Below are positions 27,404 to 35,105 of a stretch of 64,000 nucleotides of DNA, one piece after another (positions within the stretch are counted from its first letter, which is position 1; every line of letters begins with the position of its first letter). Under the pieces are notes generated by a model. The model made no database searches, was not told the DNA's origin, and saw only the letters and a list, made by a program, of their open reading frames with translations. The position numbers were made by a program, and so were the translations under genes. Source of the stretch: Aeromicrobium sp. A1-2 (lineage in GTDB: Bacteria > Actinomycetota > Actinomycetes > Propionibacteriales > Nocardioidaceae); contig NZ_CP027482.1 in assembly GCF_003443875.1 (NCBI RefSeq), forward strand, positions 1,240,001-1,304,000, in the 5' to 3' direction.

Positions 27404-28191
27404 GCGAGTCGCTGCTGAGCCTGGCTCGGACGGTGGGTCGCGAGGCTGCCGCCTTCGTCGCGGATCGGCGTCCCGCGGGACGCGTCGACGTCGCGGCGAC
27501 CAAGTCAAGCCCGACCGATGTCGTCACCGAGATCGACGAGGCCTGCGAGCGACTGATCCGCGAGCGCATCTTCGCAGCGCGACCCGATGACGGCTTCGTC
27601 GGCGAGGAGGGCAACGACGTGGCCGGCTCCTCGGGAGTCGAGTGGGTCGTCGACCCGATCGACGGCACGGTCAACTTCGTCTACGGCATCCCGACGTACG
27701 GCGTCTCGATCGCTGCGCGCCGGGACGGCGAGGTCGTCGCGGGGTACGTCATCAACATCGCCTCGGGCGCCGAGTGGGGCTCGGTCCGCGGTACGGGCTC
27801 GTGGCGCTACGACGGTGACGAGCGGCGAGTGCTCTTCGCCCCGGTCCCCGAGTCGGTCGCCCACGCGCTCGTGGCGACCGGCTTCAACTATGTCCCCGAG
27901 ATCCGTGCCGCCCAGGCTGCGGCGATGGCGACTTTCCTTCCGCAGGTCCGCGACATCCGCCGGATCGGCTCTGCGGCGCTCGACCTGTGCGGTCTCGCCG
28001 AGGGCCAGTTCGACGCGTACCTCGAGCAGGGGCTGAAGCCCTGGGACCTGGCGGCGGGTGGTCTGATCGCCGCCGAGGCCGGACTGGTCCTGAGCGGTCT
28101 GGACGGACCCCCGGGTGAGCGTATGGTCATGGCAGCACATCCCGCGGTCGCGGAGGAATATTTTGCCCTCGTTCGCGCTTGTGGGTTCTGA
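27400..28191 (+). CDS. inositol monophosphatase family protein
   Basis: Mg-dependent Li-sensitive phosphatase family, 263 residues. Motifs: GEEG at 68-71, DPIDGTVNF at 85-93 and [11 protein letters not shown] near 211, which together bind two or three metals. Plausible substrates are inositol-1-phosphate (mycothiol and phosphatidylinositol supply) or other sugar phosphates; the sequence does not decide. ATG 27400 overlaps the cpfC stop as ATGA, so the pair is one operon. Confidence 0.9.
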   Translation: MSESLLSLARTVGREAAAFVADRRPAGRVDVAATKSSPTDVVTEIDEACERLIRERIFAARPDDGFVGEEGNDVAGSSGVEWVVDPIDGTVNFVYGIPTYGVSIAARRDGEVVAGYVINIASGAEWGSVRGTGSWRYDGDERRVLFAPVPESVAHALVATGFNYVPEIRAAQAAAMATFLPQVRDIRRIGSAALDLCGLAEGQFDAYLEQGLKPWDLAAGGLIAAEAGLVLSGLDGPPGERMVMAAHPAVAEEYFALVRACGF

Positions 28192-28254
28192 CTGTGAGCG
28201 CTACTTGAAGATGTGGCACAATCACGCCGGTTGTTCCGCACAGAGGGAGATTTG

Positions 28255-28554
28255 ATGGCTACCGACTACGACGCACCACGCAAGACCGAGGAAGAGCAGT
28301 CCGAGGACAGCATCGAGGAGCTCAAGGCGCGTCGGCACGAGAAGAACTCGGGCAAGGTCGACGAGGACGAGACCGAAGCAGCTGAATCGTTCGAGCTGCC
28401 CGGAGCCGACCTCTCCCACGAGGAGCTGGCCGTCCAGGTCGTGCCCAAGCAGCTCGACGAGTTCACCTGCTCGTCATGCTTCCTGGTGCACCACCGCAGC
28501 CAGCTTGCTTCGGAGAAGAACGGCGCGCTCATCTGCCGCGATTGCGCCTACTGA
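28255..28554 (+). CDS. DUF4193 family zinc-binding protein
   Basis: A 99-residue actinobacterial protein. The N-terminal half is strongly charged and probably disordered, ATDYDAPRKTEEEQSEDS. The C-terminal half has CSSCFLVHHRSQL and ends in CRDCAY, giving a four-Cys zinc ribbon. Function unknown; a transcription-associated role has been suspected for the family because of the ribbon. ATG 28255 follows AGGGAG by about six bases. The 3' end overlaps the opposite DUF4235 gene by 26 bases. Confidence 0.88.
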   Translation: MATDYDAPRKTEEEQSEDSIEELKARRHEKNSGKVDEDETEAAESFELPGADLSHEELAVQVVPKQLDEFTCSSCFLVHHRSQLASEKNGALICRDCAY

Positions 28555-28984
28555 CCTTTTTCTTGGTCGACGCACGTTCGGGAGCCGGGTCCGCAAGGAC
28601 CGGCTCCTTTTCGTTTCCCTTGGGCACCGTGACGATCGGCTTCATGCCCGGCGGCAGGTTTCCGGTCGAGCGAACCCAGTAGGTGGCCGTGCCGCGGCGC
28701 ACGGCGACCTTGACGAGCTCGATGATCGCGCCACCTACGACGGCCCAGGCCACGGCCTCGCCGGTCGTGACCTCGGGGTGGCGACCGCTGGTGGGAGGCT
28801 TCTTGCCTGTGACCGCGCGCCAGGCGATGACCGACGCGCGTTGGGCGAGCAGGCCGGCGACGATGGCCGAGCCCTTGTCCATGAGTCGCCATGCGCCCTT
28901 GCCGGGTGACTTGGTCGCGGGTGTGGCTGCTGCCTCCGCCGCAAGCTTGTCGGCGTGCTCAGACTGCTTCTTCTTCTTCGCCAC
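28529..28984 (-). CDS. DUF4235 family membrane protein
   Basis: A 151-residue protein: a Lys-rich head ([12 protein letters not shown]), the DUF4235 core with [17 protein letters not shown] and [24 protein letters not shown] giving about two membrane helices, and a basic tail ending [11 protein letters not shown]. Function unknown. The GTG start lies inside the end of the DUF3093 gene (26-base overlap), and the end overlaps DUF4193 in antisense by 26 bases. Confidence 0.75.
   Translation of the reverse strand: MAKKKKQSEHADKLAAEAAATPATKSPGKGAWRLMDKGSAIVAGLLAQRASVIAWRAVTGKKPPTSGRHPEVTTGEAVAWAVVGGAIIELVKVAVRRGTATYWVRSTGNLPPGMKPIVTVPKGNEKEPVLADPAPERASTKKKVSRRNRGR
28581..28613 (+). terminator. 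intrinsic terminator of the DUF4193 gene, inside the opposing gene
   Basis: GGAGCCGGGTCC and GGACCGGCTCC pair around GCAA with a single bulged G, followed by TTTTCGTTT. It lies 26 bases past the DUF4193 stop and within the DUF4235 coding sequence on the other strand. Confidence 0.75.
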
Positions 28985-29471
28985 GGGGCGCCTCTCGTGT
29001 GGTCTCGTGCGCCGACGGCTGTGGCGCGCTCCCAGTGTGGCCCAACGCTGCCGCCAGCGCGTCCGGGCGTCGGCTCGACACCAGCCAGTACGGTGCCGGA
29101 TCGCTGGTGTCGTCGATCGGCACCAGGACACCGCGGCCGAGGTAGGGCCGGGTGGCGAGGTACGCCCGGGCGTCGGCACCGATGCCGAGCCGGTGGCGGT
29201 AGGCCTCGTGGTGCAGCGGCTCGACGGCGCCGACGTGCGCCAGGTCGATCGACGCGCGGCCGACCTGGAGCCGGTCCGGCCCGACCGAGACAAGCAGCGA
29301 TCCGTAGCGCCACACGGCGTAGACATCGGCAGCCGCAACAATGAGAAAGGCCGTGATCGCGATCGGCCAGGTGGTCACGACCAGCACGACCCAACCCCAG
29401 ACTGCGGCGAAGGCCAGGGCGGCCATCCACCAGGAGATGGGGGCGGTCAGGCGCTCGCGGTAGGTGGTCAC
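28959..29471 (-). CDS. DUF3093 family membrane protein
   Basis: A 170-residue protein with two N-terminal membrane helices ([20 protein letters not shown] and the next) and a soluble C-terminal part, ending in an acidic tail. [22 protein letters not shown] is the conserved DUF3093 core ([12 protein letters not shown] about 109-120). Function unknown, but the family regularly sits next to dut in actinobacteria, as here. GTG 29471 has AAGG seven bases upstream. It is divergent from dut. Confidence 0.85.
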   Translation of the reverse strand: MTTYRERLTAPISWWMAALAFAAVWGWVVLVVTTWPIAITAFLIVAAADVYAVWRYGSLLVSVGPDRLQVGRASIDLAHVGAVEPLHHEAYRHRLGIGADARAYLATRPYLGRGVLVPIDDTSDPAPYWLVSSRRPDALAAALGHTGSAPQPSAHETTREAPRGEEEEAV

Positions 29472-29512
29472 AGTTCAACCTTGCCTCATGCCGCCCCACA
29501 TCGGGACGCAGG

Positions 29513-29518
29513 TAGGGT
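29513..29518 (+). promoter_or_regulatory. leaderless -10 TAGGGT of dut
   Basis: TAGGGT is followed by seven bases and ATG 29526, with no ribosome site. Confidence 0.65.
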
Positions 29519-29525
29519 CGCAGCC

Positions 29526-29993
29526 ATGTTCGAGGTGACCATCACACGGCTGGATCCGGATGTCCCGCTTCCGGGGTACGCACACCCCGGTGACGCCGGC
29601 GCCGATCTCGTCACGACGATCGACGTCGAGCTCGCGCCCGGGGCCCGAGTGCTGGTGCCGACGGGGGTGGCGATCGCGCTGCCGGACGGTCTGGCCGGGT
29701 TCATCCACCCCCGGTCGGGGCTCGCGCTCCGTCACGGCCTGTCGATCGTCAACACCCCGGGCACGATCGATGCCGGTTACCGTGGAGAGATCAAGGTCCT
29801 CCTGGTCAACCACGACCCGCACACGTCAGTGACACTGTCGCGGGGTGACCGGATCGCGCAGCTCGTGATCCAGCGGGTCGAGCGGGTCTCGTTCGTCGAG
29901 GCTGACACGCTTCCCGACTCGGCGCGGGGTGCCGGGGGATACGGTTCAACCGGTGGCCATGCGGCCGCTGTGACGCAGGGGGAGACGAGCTGA
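29526..29993 (+). CDS. dut: dUTP diphosphatase
   Basis: Trimeric dUTPase, hydrolysing dUTP to dUMP to keep uracil out of DNA and feed dTMP synthesis. All five motifs are present: DAGADL at 23-28, [17 protein letters not shown] with the catalytic Asp, RIAQLVIQ, and the C-terminal [11 protein letters not shown] arm. Length 155 is standard. The ATG at 29526 is the leaderless start; longer in-frame readings would run antisense through DUF3093. The TGA overlaps the next ATG by one base. Confidence 0.95.
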   Translation: MFEVTITRLDPDVPLPGYAHPGDAGADLVTTIDVELAPGARVLVPTGVAIALPDGLAGFIHPRSGLALRHGLSIVNTPGTIDAGYRGEIKVLLVNHDPHTSVTLSRGDRIAQLVIQRVERVSFVEADTLPDSARGAGGYGSTGGHAAAVTQGETS

Positions 29994-30634
29994 TGGCACT
30001 TCGACGCAAGAAGGTCCACGCGGACGACCAGGCCGAGGAGCATCACGACCCGGTCGAGACTCCGCCCGCCTTGCGCGCGAACGGCCCGTGGGATGTCTCG
30101 GAGAAGGTCCCTGGCGCCGATGAGCCATACGTCGACCTGGGACCTCTGATCGTCCGCGGGCACGACGACTACGCGATCCAGCTGCCGACCGAGGGCGACA
30201 GCGAGGACATTGGTTCGGTCGTACTCGTCACGGCCGACGCCGCCCTGGAGCTGCGTGCCTTCGCCGCGACGCGATCGGGTGGATTGTGGGACGACGTGCG
30301 CGACGACCTGATCATCGAGGTCGAGCGCCTGGGCGGCCAGAGCGAGCAGATCTCCGGACCGTTCGGGCCCGAGCTGCACATCCGGGTACCGGTCGAGCTG
30401 CCCGATGGCGAGGAGGGCTTCCAGCCCAGCCGCATCGTCGGCATCGAAGGTCCCCGCTGGTTGCTCCGCGGCACGTTCCTGGGCGACGCTGGCCTCAACC
30501 CCAGCGACGAAGGTGTCCTGATGGACGCCCTCAAGAACGTCATCGTGGCGCGCGGCGACGAGCCCCGGATCCCGCGCGAGGCTTTGTTGCTGACACTGCC
30601 CGCGGACGCGGTCATGACATCGGAGCAGGAGTAG
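29993..30634 (+). CDS. DUF3710 family protein
   Basis: A 213-residue soluble protein of the DUF3710 family, which follows dut in many actinobacteria. Function unknown. The N-terminal 40 residues are charged (ALRRKKVHADDQAEEHH); the folded core begins at GPWDVSE, with LDLGPL-type VDLGPLIVRG near 47-56 and GPRWLLRGTFLGDAG near 153-167. No membrane segment. It is translationally coupled to dut through TGATG. Its TAG stop begins the next gene's TAGAAT hexamer. Confidence 0.85.
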   Translation: MALRRKKVHADDQAEEHHDPVETPPALRANGPWDVSEKVPGADEPYVDLGPLIVRGHDDYAIQLPTEGDSEDIGSVVLVTADAALELRAFAATRSGGLWDDVRDDLIIEVERLGGQSEQISGPFGPELHIRVPVELPDGEEGFQPSRIVGIEGPRWLLRGTFLGDAGLNPSDEGVLMDALKNVIVARGDEPRIPREALLLTLPADAVMTSEQE

Positions 30635-30637
30635 AAT
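30632..30637 (+). promoter_or_regulatory. leaderless -10 TAGAAT of the OB-fold gene
   Basis: TAGAAT, six bases, then ATG 30644. It is the closest match to TATAAT among these sites, and its first three bases are the DUF3710 stop codon. Confidence 0.7.
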
Positions 30638-30643
30638 TCAGGC

Positions 30644-30994
30644 ATGGGACGTTTCAGCAGGACGCTCGAGAGGCTCTCCACCGAGAACATCGAGGCCGGG
30701 GAGCTCAAGAGCGAAGCCGTCAAGGCAGGCTGCAAGCTCATCGTCTCCCACCAAGACCGTTCGTTCGTCACGATCCACGGAGTGCTTCGCTCGGTGACGC
30801 TGCGTCCCGTCGGTGAGGTCACAGCCCTTGAGGCCGAGCTCTACGACGGCTCAGACTGTGTCACGCTGATCTGGCTCGGACGCCGCAAGATCGAGGGTGT
30901 GTCGGCCGGTCGACAGCTCAAGGCCTACGGGCGCATCGGCATGCGGACGGGCGATCGGGTCATCTACAACCCGCGCTACGAACTCGAGGCATGA
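30644..30994 (+). CDS. OB-fold nucleic acid-binding domain protein
   Basis: A 116-residue single OB-fold protein. The barrel covers VTIHGVLRSVTLRPVGEVTALEAELYDG onward (VTIHGVLRSV about 42-51), with SDCVTLIWLGRRKIEGVSAG and GRIGMRTGDRVIYNPRYEL as the later strands, resembling the nucleic-acid-binding barrel of DnaE and aminoacyl-tRNA synthetases. What it binds is unknown. The stop overlaps the DUF3159 start as ATGA. Confidence 0.85.
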   Translation: MGRFSRTLERLSTENIEAGELKSEAVKAGCKLIVSHQDRSFVTIHGVLRSVTLRPVGEVTALEAELYDGSDCVTLIWLGRRKIEGVSAGRQLKAYGRIGMRTGDRVIYNPRYELEA

Positions 30995-31662
30995 CCGCCC
31001 CCGACGGCCCGCCGACCACCGACGCACATGACACCGTCGAACAGCTGGTCCGTGCCCAGCTGGCCAAGGCGCTCGGTGGGCGCCGAGGCATCGTCGAGAG
31101 CGCTGTCCCGACGATCCTGTTCACGTTGTCGTGGATCATCTCGCACGACCTGCGGGCGTCGCTGGTCCTGAGCTTTGTCGTGACCGTCGGGCTCCTGGTC
31201 CTCCGCCTCGCGCAGCGCTCGACCGTGCAGTTCGTGGTCAATGCCTTGTTCGGCATCGGCATCGCTGCCCTGTTCGCATCCCGGTCCGGCGAGGCCCGTG
31301 ACGTGTTCCTGCCCGGCATCCTCTACAACGGTGGCTACGCGGTCGTCTTCATCGTCTCGATCGTGGTCGGCTGGCCGTTGCTGGGATTCATGATCGGCAG
31401 CGTCATGGGCGATCCGACGGCGTGGCACGGCGACCGCGGTCTGGTGAGGCTCTGCTCGCAGCTGACCTGGATCATGGCCCTTCCATGCATCCTGCGGGTC
31501 GTCGTGCAGTACCCGCTGTACGCCACCGACCACGTCGCGCTGTTGGGTACGTCCAAGATCGTCCTGGGCTGGCCACTGCAGATTGCCTCGTTCGCGATCA
31601 TGGCGTGGCTCCTGGGCCGCAATCACACGCCGATCGATCCGATCGAGCCCCAGCAGGCCTGA
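30991..31662 (+). CDS. DUF3159 family membrane protein
   Basis: A 223-residue integral membrane protein with about six helices. The N-terminal ALGGRRGIVESAVPTILFTL is the DUF3159 hallmark, followed by HDLRASL and GDPTAWHGDRGLVRLCSQLTW (HGDRGLVRLCSQL near 144-156). Family members sit at this position next to the TrkA-type pair in actinobacteria; transport of an unknown solute has been guessed. Coupled by ATGA to the OB-fold gene. It ends 36 bases before the convergent ceoC. Confidence 0.82.
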   Translation: MTAPDGPPTTDAHDTVEQLVRAQLAKALGGRRGIVESAVPTILFTLSWIISHDLRASLVLSFVVTVGLLVLRLAQRSTVQFVVNALFGIGIAALFASRSGEARDVFLPGILYNGGYAVVFIVSIVVGWPLLGFMIGSVMGDPTAWHGDRGLVRLCSQLTWIMALPCILRVVVQYPLYATDHVALLGTSKIVLGWPLQIASFAIMAWLLGRNHTPIDPIEPQQA

Positions 31663-31697
31663 CCCGCACCTCCCCAGTCAGTGGGAAGGTGGCCGGC

Positions 31698-32360
31698 TCA
31701 GTGCTTGGGGGACAGGAGCTCGCCGAGGTTGTCCTCGGCGTCCTCGGGGGTCACGAACAGCAGCTCGTCGCCCGCCTCCAGCGAGCGATCGGCGTCGGGC
31801 GTCTCGATCGAGTTGTCCCGCAGGATCGCGACCAGCACGACGTCACCGGGCCACGGCACCTCGCTGACGCGCTTGCCGACGAACGGCGAGTCCTCGGGCA
31901 TCGTCAGCTCGACCAGGGTCGTGTTGCTCTGGCGGAACGTGAACAGGCGCACCAGGTCACCCACCGTCACGGCTTCCTCGACCAGGGCTGACATCAGGCG
32001 CGGGGTCGACACCGAGACGTCGACGCCCCACGACTCGCTGAACAGCCACTCATTGCTGGGGTGGTTGACCCGACCGACCGTGCGGGGGACCGAGAACTCG
32101 GTCTTCGCCAGCAGCGAGCAGACCAGGTTGACTTTGTCGTCGCCGGTCGCCGAGATGACGACATCGCAGGACTCCAGCTGGGCCTCCTCGAGCGAGGACA
32201 GCTCGCACGCGTCGGCGAGCAGCCACTGGGCATCGGGCACGGCGTCAGAACGGATGGCTGAGGGCGACTTGTCGATCAGCAGGACGGTGTGGCCGTTGTC
32301 GATGAGTTCCTGGGCGATCGAGCGGCCGACCGCTCCGGCTCCGGCGATCACGACGCGCAT
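31698..32360 (-). CDS. ceoC: TrkA-type RCK potassium uptake regulator (second of pair)
   Basis: A 220-residue cytoplasmic protein with an RCK_N Rossmann domain (VVIAGAGAVGRSIAQEL, glycines at 7-12; acidic LLID for nucleotide binding) and an RCK_C domain (PFVGKRVSEVPWPGDVVLV near 155-175). Such proteins bind NAD(H) or adenine nucleotides and gate K+ transporters. Its ATG overlaps the ceoB TGA by one base, so the two should form a heteromeric ring. No trkH or ktrB is in the window; a KimA-like permease is the adjacent partner. Confidence 0.88.
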   Translation of the reverse strand: MRVVIAGAGAVGRSIAQELIDNGHTVLLIDKSPSAIRSDAVPDAQWLLADACELSSLEEAQLESCDVVISATGDDKVNLVCSLLAKTEFSVPRTVGRVNHPSNEWLFSESWGVDVSVSTPRLMSALVEEAVTVGDLVRLFTFRQSNTTLVELTMPEDSPFVGKRVSEVPWPGDVVLVAILRDNSIETPDADRSLEAGDELLFVTPEDAEDNLGELLSPKH

Positions 32361-33022
32361 CAGTCGGCCTCCGGCCCGGACTCGAGAACGGCATGCGCCT
32401 GCTGGGCGTTGTCTTCACGCATGAACACGCTCAAGTAGTCGCCCTCTTGCATCACGGTGTCGGGACGGGGGATGACGCCGCTGCCGAGCCGTCGCAAGAA
32501 GGCCACGCGAACGCTGGCGGCCTCCTCGAGCTCGGCGACCCGGCGACCGATCCACGCAAACGGGGCGTAGACCTGGTCAAGGCGTACCTCGCCGGACTGG
32601 TCGCGCCAGGCCGACTCGGAGCCGGCCGGCAGCAGCCGGCGGAGCACCTGGTCGGCGGCCCAGGGCACTGTGGCAACCGTGGGCACGCCGAGCCGCTCAT
32701 AGACCTCGGCGCGGCCCGGATCGTAGATGCGGGCGACGACATTGTCGATCTTGAACTGCTCGCGCGCGACACGTGCCGAGATGATGTTGGAGTTGTCGCC
32801 GCTGGAGACCGCGGCGAAGGCGTCGGCGCGCTCGATGCCGGCCTTCTTCAACACCTCGCGGTCGAAGCCCACGCCGGTCACGGCGATCCCGGTGAAACCG
32901 GGGCCGAGCCGCCGGAATGCGTCAGGGTTGGAATCGATCACGGCGGTGGAGTGACCGCGCTCCTCGAGGCTCCGGCTGAGGGCCGAACCGACACGGCCGC
33001 AGCCCATGATCACGATGTGCAC
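32360..33022 (-). CDS. ceoB: TrkA-type RCK potassium uptake regulator (first of pair)
   Basis: A 220-residue paralogue of ceoC: HIVIMGCGRVGSALS with the Gly-rich loop at 7-12, VIDSNPDAF after beta-2, and an RCK_C domain near 145-215. GTG 33022 is chosen because TAGCGT lies seven bases upstream in the leaderless arrangement and the Rossmann strand starts directly; longer in-frame readings run antisense through the permease promoter. It is divergent from the KimA-like gene with 70 bases between starts. Confidence 0.88.
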   Translation of the reverse strand: MHIVIMGCGRVGSALSRSLEERGHSTAVIDSNPDAFRRLGPGFTGIAVTGVGFDREVLKKAGIERADAFAAVSSGDNSNIISARVAREQFKIDNVVARIYDPGRAEVYERLGVPTVATVPWAADQVLRRLLPAGSESAWRDQSGEVRLDQVYAPFAWIGRRVAELEEAASVRVAFLRRLGSGVIPRPDTVMQEGDYLSVFMREDNAQQAHAVLESGPEAD

Positions 33023-33029
33023 GCAGGCG

Positions 33030-33035
33030 ACGCTA
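33030..33035 (-). promoter_or_regulatory. leaderless -10 TAGCGT of ceoB
   Basis: On the minus strand TAGCGT is followed by seven bases and GTG 33022. Confidence 0.6.
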
Positions 33036-33078
33036 CACCGCAGGCGCAGTCGTCGCGCACGGAAGGACCCCCCAGGTC

Positions 33079-33084
33079 TAGCAT
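33079..33084 (+). promoter_or_regulatory. leaderless -10 TAGCAT of the KimA-like gene
   Basis: TAGCAT is followed by eight bases and GTG 33093, with no ribosome site. It faces the ceoB promoter across 43 bases. Confidence 0.5.
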
Positions 33085-33092
33085 CGTCTCTC

Positions 33093-35105
33093 GTGGGTAT
33101 CACCGAGGTTGCCAAACGTGCGTTGGTCGGCCGTAAGCTCCGCAGCACGCAGCTCGGCGAGACCCTTCTCCCCAAGCGGATCGCGTTGCCGGTCTTCGCC
33201 AGCGATGCGCTCTCGTCGGTGGCGTACGCGCCGGACGAGATCTTCCTGACCCTGTCGCTCGGCGGCCTGTCGGCGTACGCGTTCAACTGGAAGATCGGCA
33301 TCGCCGTGGCACTGGTGCTGGCCGTCGTCATCGCGTCCTACCGGCAGAACGTCCACGCGTACCCCAGCGGTGGCGGCGACTACGAGGTCGCGACGGTCAA
33401 TCTCGGACCCACGGCCGGACTGACGGTCGGTAGCGCGTTGCTGGTCGACTACGTCCTGACCGTGGCGGTGTCGATCTCCTCGGGTGTGCAGAATGCGAGC
33501 TCGGCCCTGCCGTGGCTTGACGGCCACGAGGCAACGGCCGCCAGTGCACTGGTGCTGCTGTTGATGGCGATGAACCTGCGCGGGACCAAGGAGTCCGGCA
33601 AGGCGTTCGCGGTCCCGACCTATCTGTTCATGTTCGCGATCCTGATGATGGGGCTGTGGGGCTACGCCCGCTACCTGACCGGCAACCTCCCCGAGGCGCC
33701 CAGCGCAGGGTTCACGATCGCCCCCGAGGACCAGTACGAGAACGGTGTCACCGGCATCGCGATGGTGCTCCTGCTGGCCCGTGCGTTCTCCTCCGGCTGC
33801 GCGGCCCTGACCGGTGTCGAGGCGATCAGCAACGGCGTCCCCGCGTTCACGAAGCCCAAGAGCAAGAACGCCGCCACGACGCTCCTGCTGCTCGGCACGC
33901 TGTCGGTCACGATGCTGATGAGCATCGTGGTGCTCGCGGACCTGATGAAGCTGCGCTACGTCGAGGACCCGGCCACCCAGCTGCTCAAGAACGGGAAGCC
34001 GATCGGTGCGGCGTACGAGCAGGACACCGTGATCGGCCAGCTCGCCAAGACGCTCTACAGCGACTTCACGCCACTGTTCTACTTCACGATCGCGTGCACC
34101 GGCGTGATCCTGGTGCTGGCCGCCAACACGGCCTTCAACGGCTTCCCGGTGCTCGGGTCGATCCTGGCCCGTGACGGATTTCTCCCGCGCCAGCTCGACA
34201 CCCGCGGCGACCGGCTGACCTTCAGCAATGGCATCATCCTGCTCGCCGTCGCAGCGATCGTCCTGATCCAGGCATTCGACGCCGAGGTCACCAAGCTCAT
34301 CCAGCTCTACATCGTCGGTGTGTTCGTGTCGTTCGTGCTCAGCCAGCTCGGGATGATCCGGCACTGGAACCGGCACCTGAGGTCCGAGACCGATCCCGAC
34401 GCCCGACGTCGCATGCAGCGGTCGCGCATCGTCAACACGATCGGCCTGGGCATGACGTTCGCGGTCCTGATCATCGTGCTGGTCACGAAGTTCCTCGCCG
34501 GCGCGTGGATCGCGATCGTGGCCATGGTTGCGGTGTTCATGCTGATGCGCAGCATCGGTCGCCACTACGACCGGGTCTCGACCGAGCTCGAGATCGACGA
34601 CACCGACGTCACGCTCCCGTCGCGGGTCCACGCGATCGTCCTGGTCAGCAGGTTGCACAAGCCGACGATGCGGGCCCTGGCGTACGCCCGTGTCTCCCGT
34701 CCGAACACGATCGAGGCGCTCACGGTGGAGTTCGACCCCGCCGCGACCGAGGCGCTGATGGCGAAGTGGGACGAGCTCGCGATCCCGATCCCGCTGAAGG
34801 TCATCGACTCCCCCTACCGGGAGCTCGTCCGCCCCGTCATCCGGTACGTCAAGGAGCTCCGCAAGCAGAGCCCCCGCGACATCATCACGGTCTACATCCC
34901 CGAGTACGTCGTCGGGCGTTGGTGGGAGCAGCTCCTGCACAACCAGACCGCTTTGCGGCTCAAGGGCAGACTGTTGTTCATGCCCGGCGTGATGGTGACC
35001 AGCGTGCCCTACCAGCTCAGCTCTGCGGGTCGGGCCAAGCAACGACTCGGCCGCAACCGACCGGCGCCCGGCGACGTGCGCCGTGGATACCGGGACCGCG
35101 GATGA
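33093..35105 (+). CDS. KimA-like APC family potassium permease
   Basis: A 670-residue APC-superfamily transporter. Similarity to Bacillus KimA (YdaO), the c-di-AMP-controlled K+/H+ symporter, is clear from memory: FASDALSSVAYAPDEI near 31-46, SYRQNVHAYPSGGGDY, SLLVDYVLTVAVSIS-type SALLVDYVLTVAVSIS, ARAFSSGCAALTGVEAISN, and LAANTAFNGFP. Twelve helices precede a soluble tail of about 150 residues (SRVHAIVLVSRLHKPT on) like KimA's UspA-like domain. GTG 33093 is the leaderless start. It heads an operon with the methyltransferase (ATGA overlap). An amino-acid permease is the alternative, less likely. Confidence 0.82.
   Translation: MGITEVAKRALVGRKLRSTQLGETLLPKRIALPVFASDALSSVAYAPDEIFLTLSLGGLSAYAFNWKIGIAVALVLAVVIASYRQNVHAYPSGGGDYEVATVNLGPTAGLTVGSALLVDYVLTVAVSISSGVQNASSALPWLDGHEATAASALVLLLMAMNLRGTKESGKAFAVPTYLFMFAILMMGLWGYARYLTGNLPEAPSAGFTIAPEDQYENGVTGIAMVLLLARAFSSGCAALTGVEAISNGVPAFTKPKSKNAATTLLLLGTLSVTMLMSIVVLADLMKLRYVEDPATQLLKNGKPIGAAYEQDTVIGQLAKTLYSDFTPLFYFTIACTGVILVLAANTAFNGFPVLGSILARDGFLPRQLDTRGDRLTFSNGIILLAVAAIVLIQAFDAEVTKLIQLYIVGVFVSFVLSQLGMIRHWNRHLRSETDPDARRRMQRSRIVNTIGLGMTFAVLIIVLVTKFLAGAWIAIVAMVAVFMLMRSIGRHYDRVSTELEIDDTDVTLPSRVHAIVLVSRLHKPTMRALAYARVSRPNTIEALTVEFDPAATEALMAKWDELAIPIPLKVIDSPYRELVRPVIRYVKELRKQSPRDIITVYIPEYVVGRWWEQLLHNQTALRLKGRLLFMPGVMVTSVPYQLSSAGRAKQRLGRNRPAPGDVRRGYRDRG

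Noticed and set aside
33036-33092. c-di-AMP (ydaO-type) riboswitch before the KimA-like gene
   Set aside because: The gap is under 70 bases and the gene appears leaderless, so there is no room for the riboswitch seen upstream of some Bacillus homologues.
33078-35042. 654-codon minus frame across the KimA-like gene
   Set aside because: Shadow of the permease; charged repetitive translation and no plausible start or domain.
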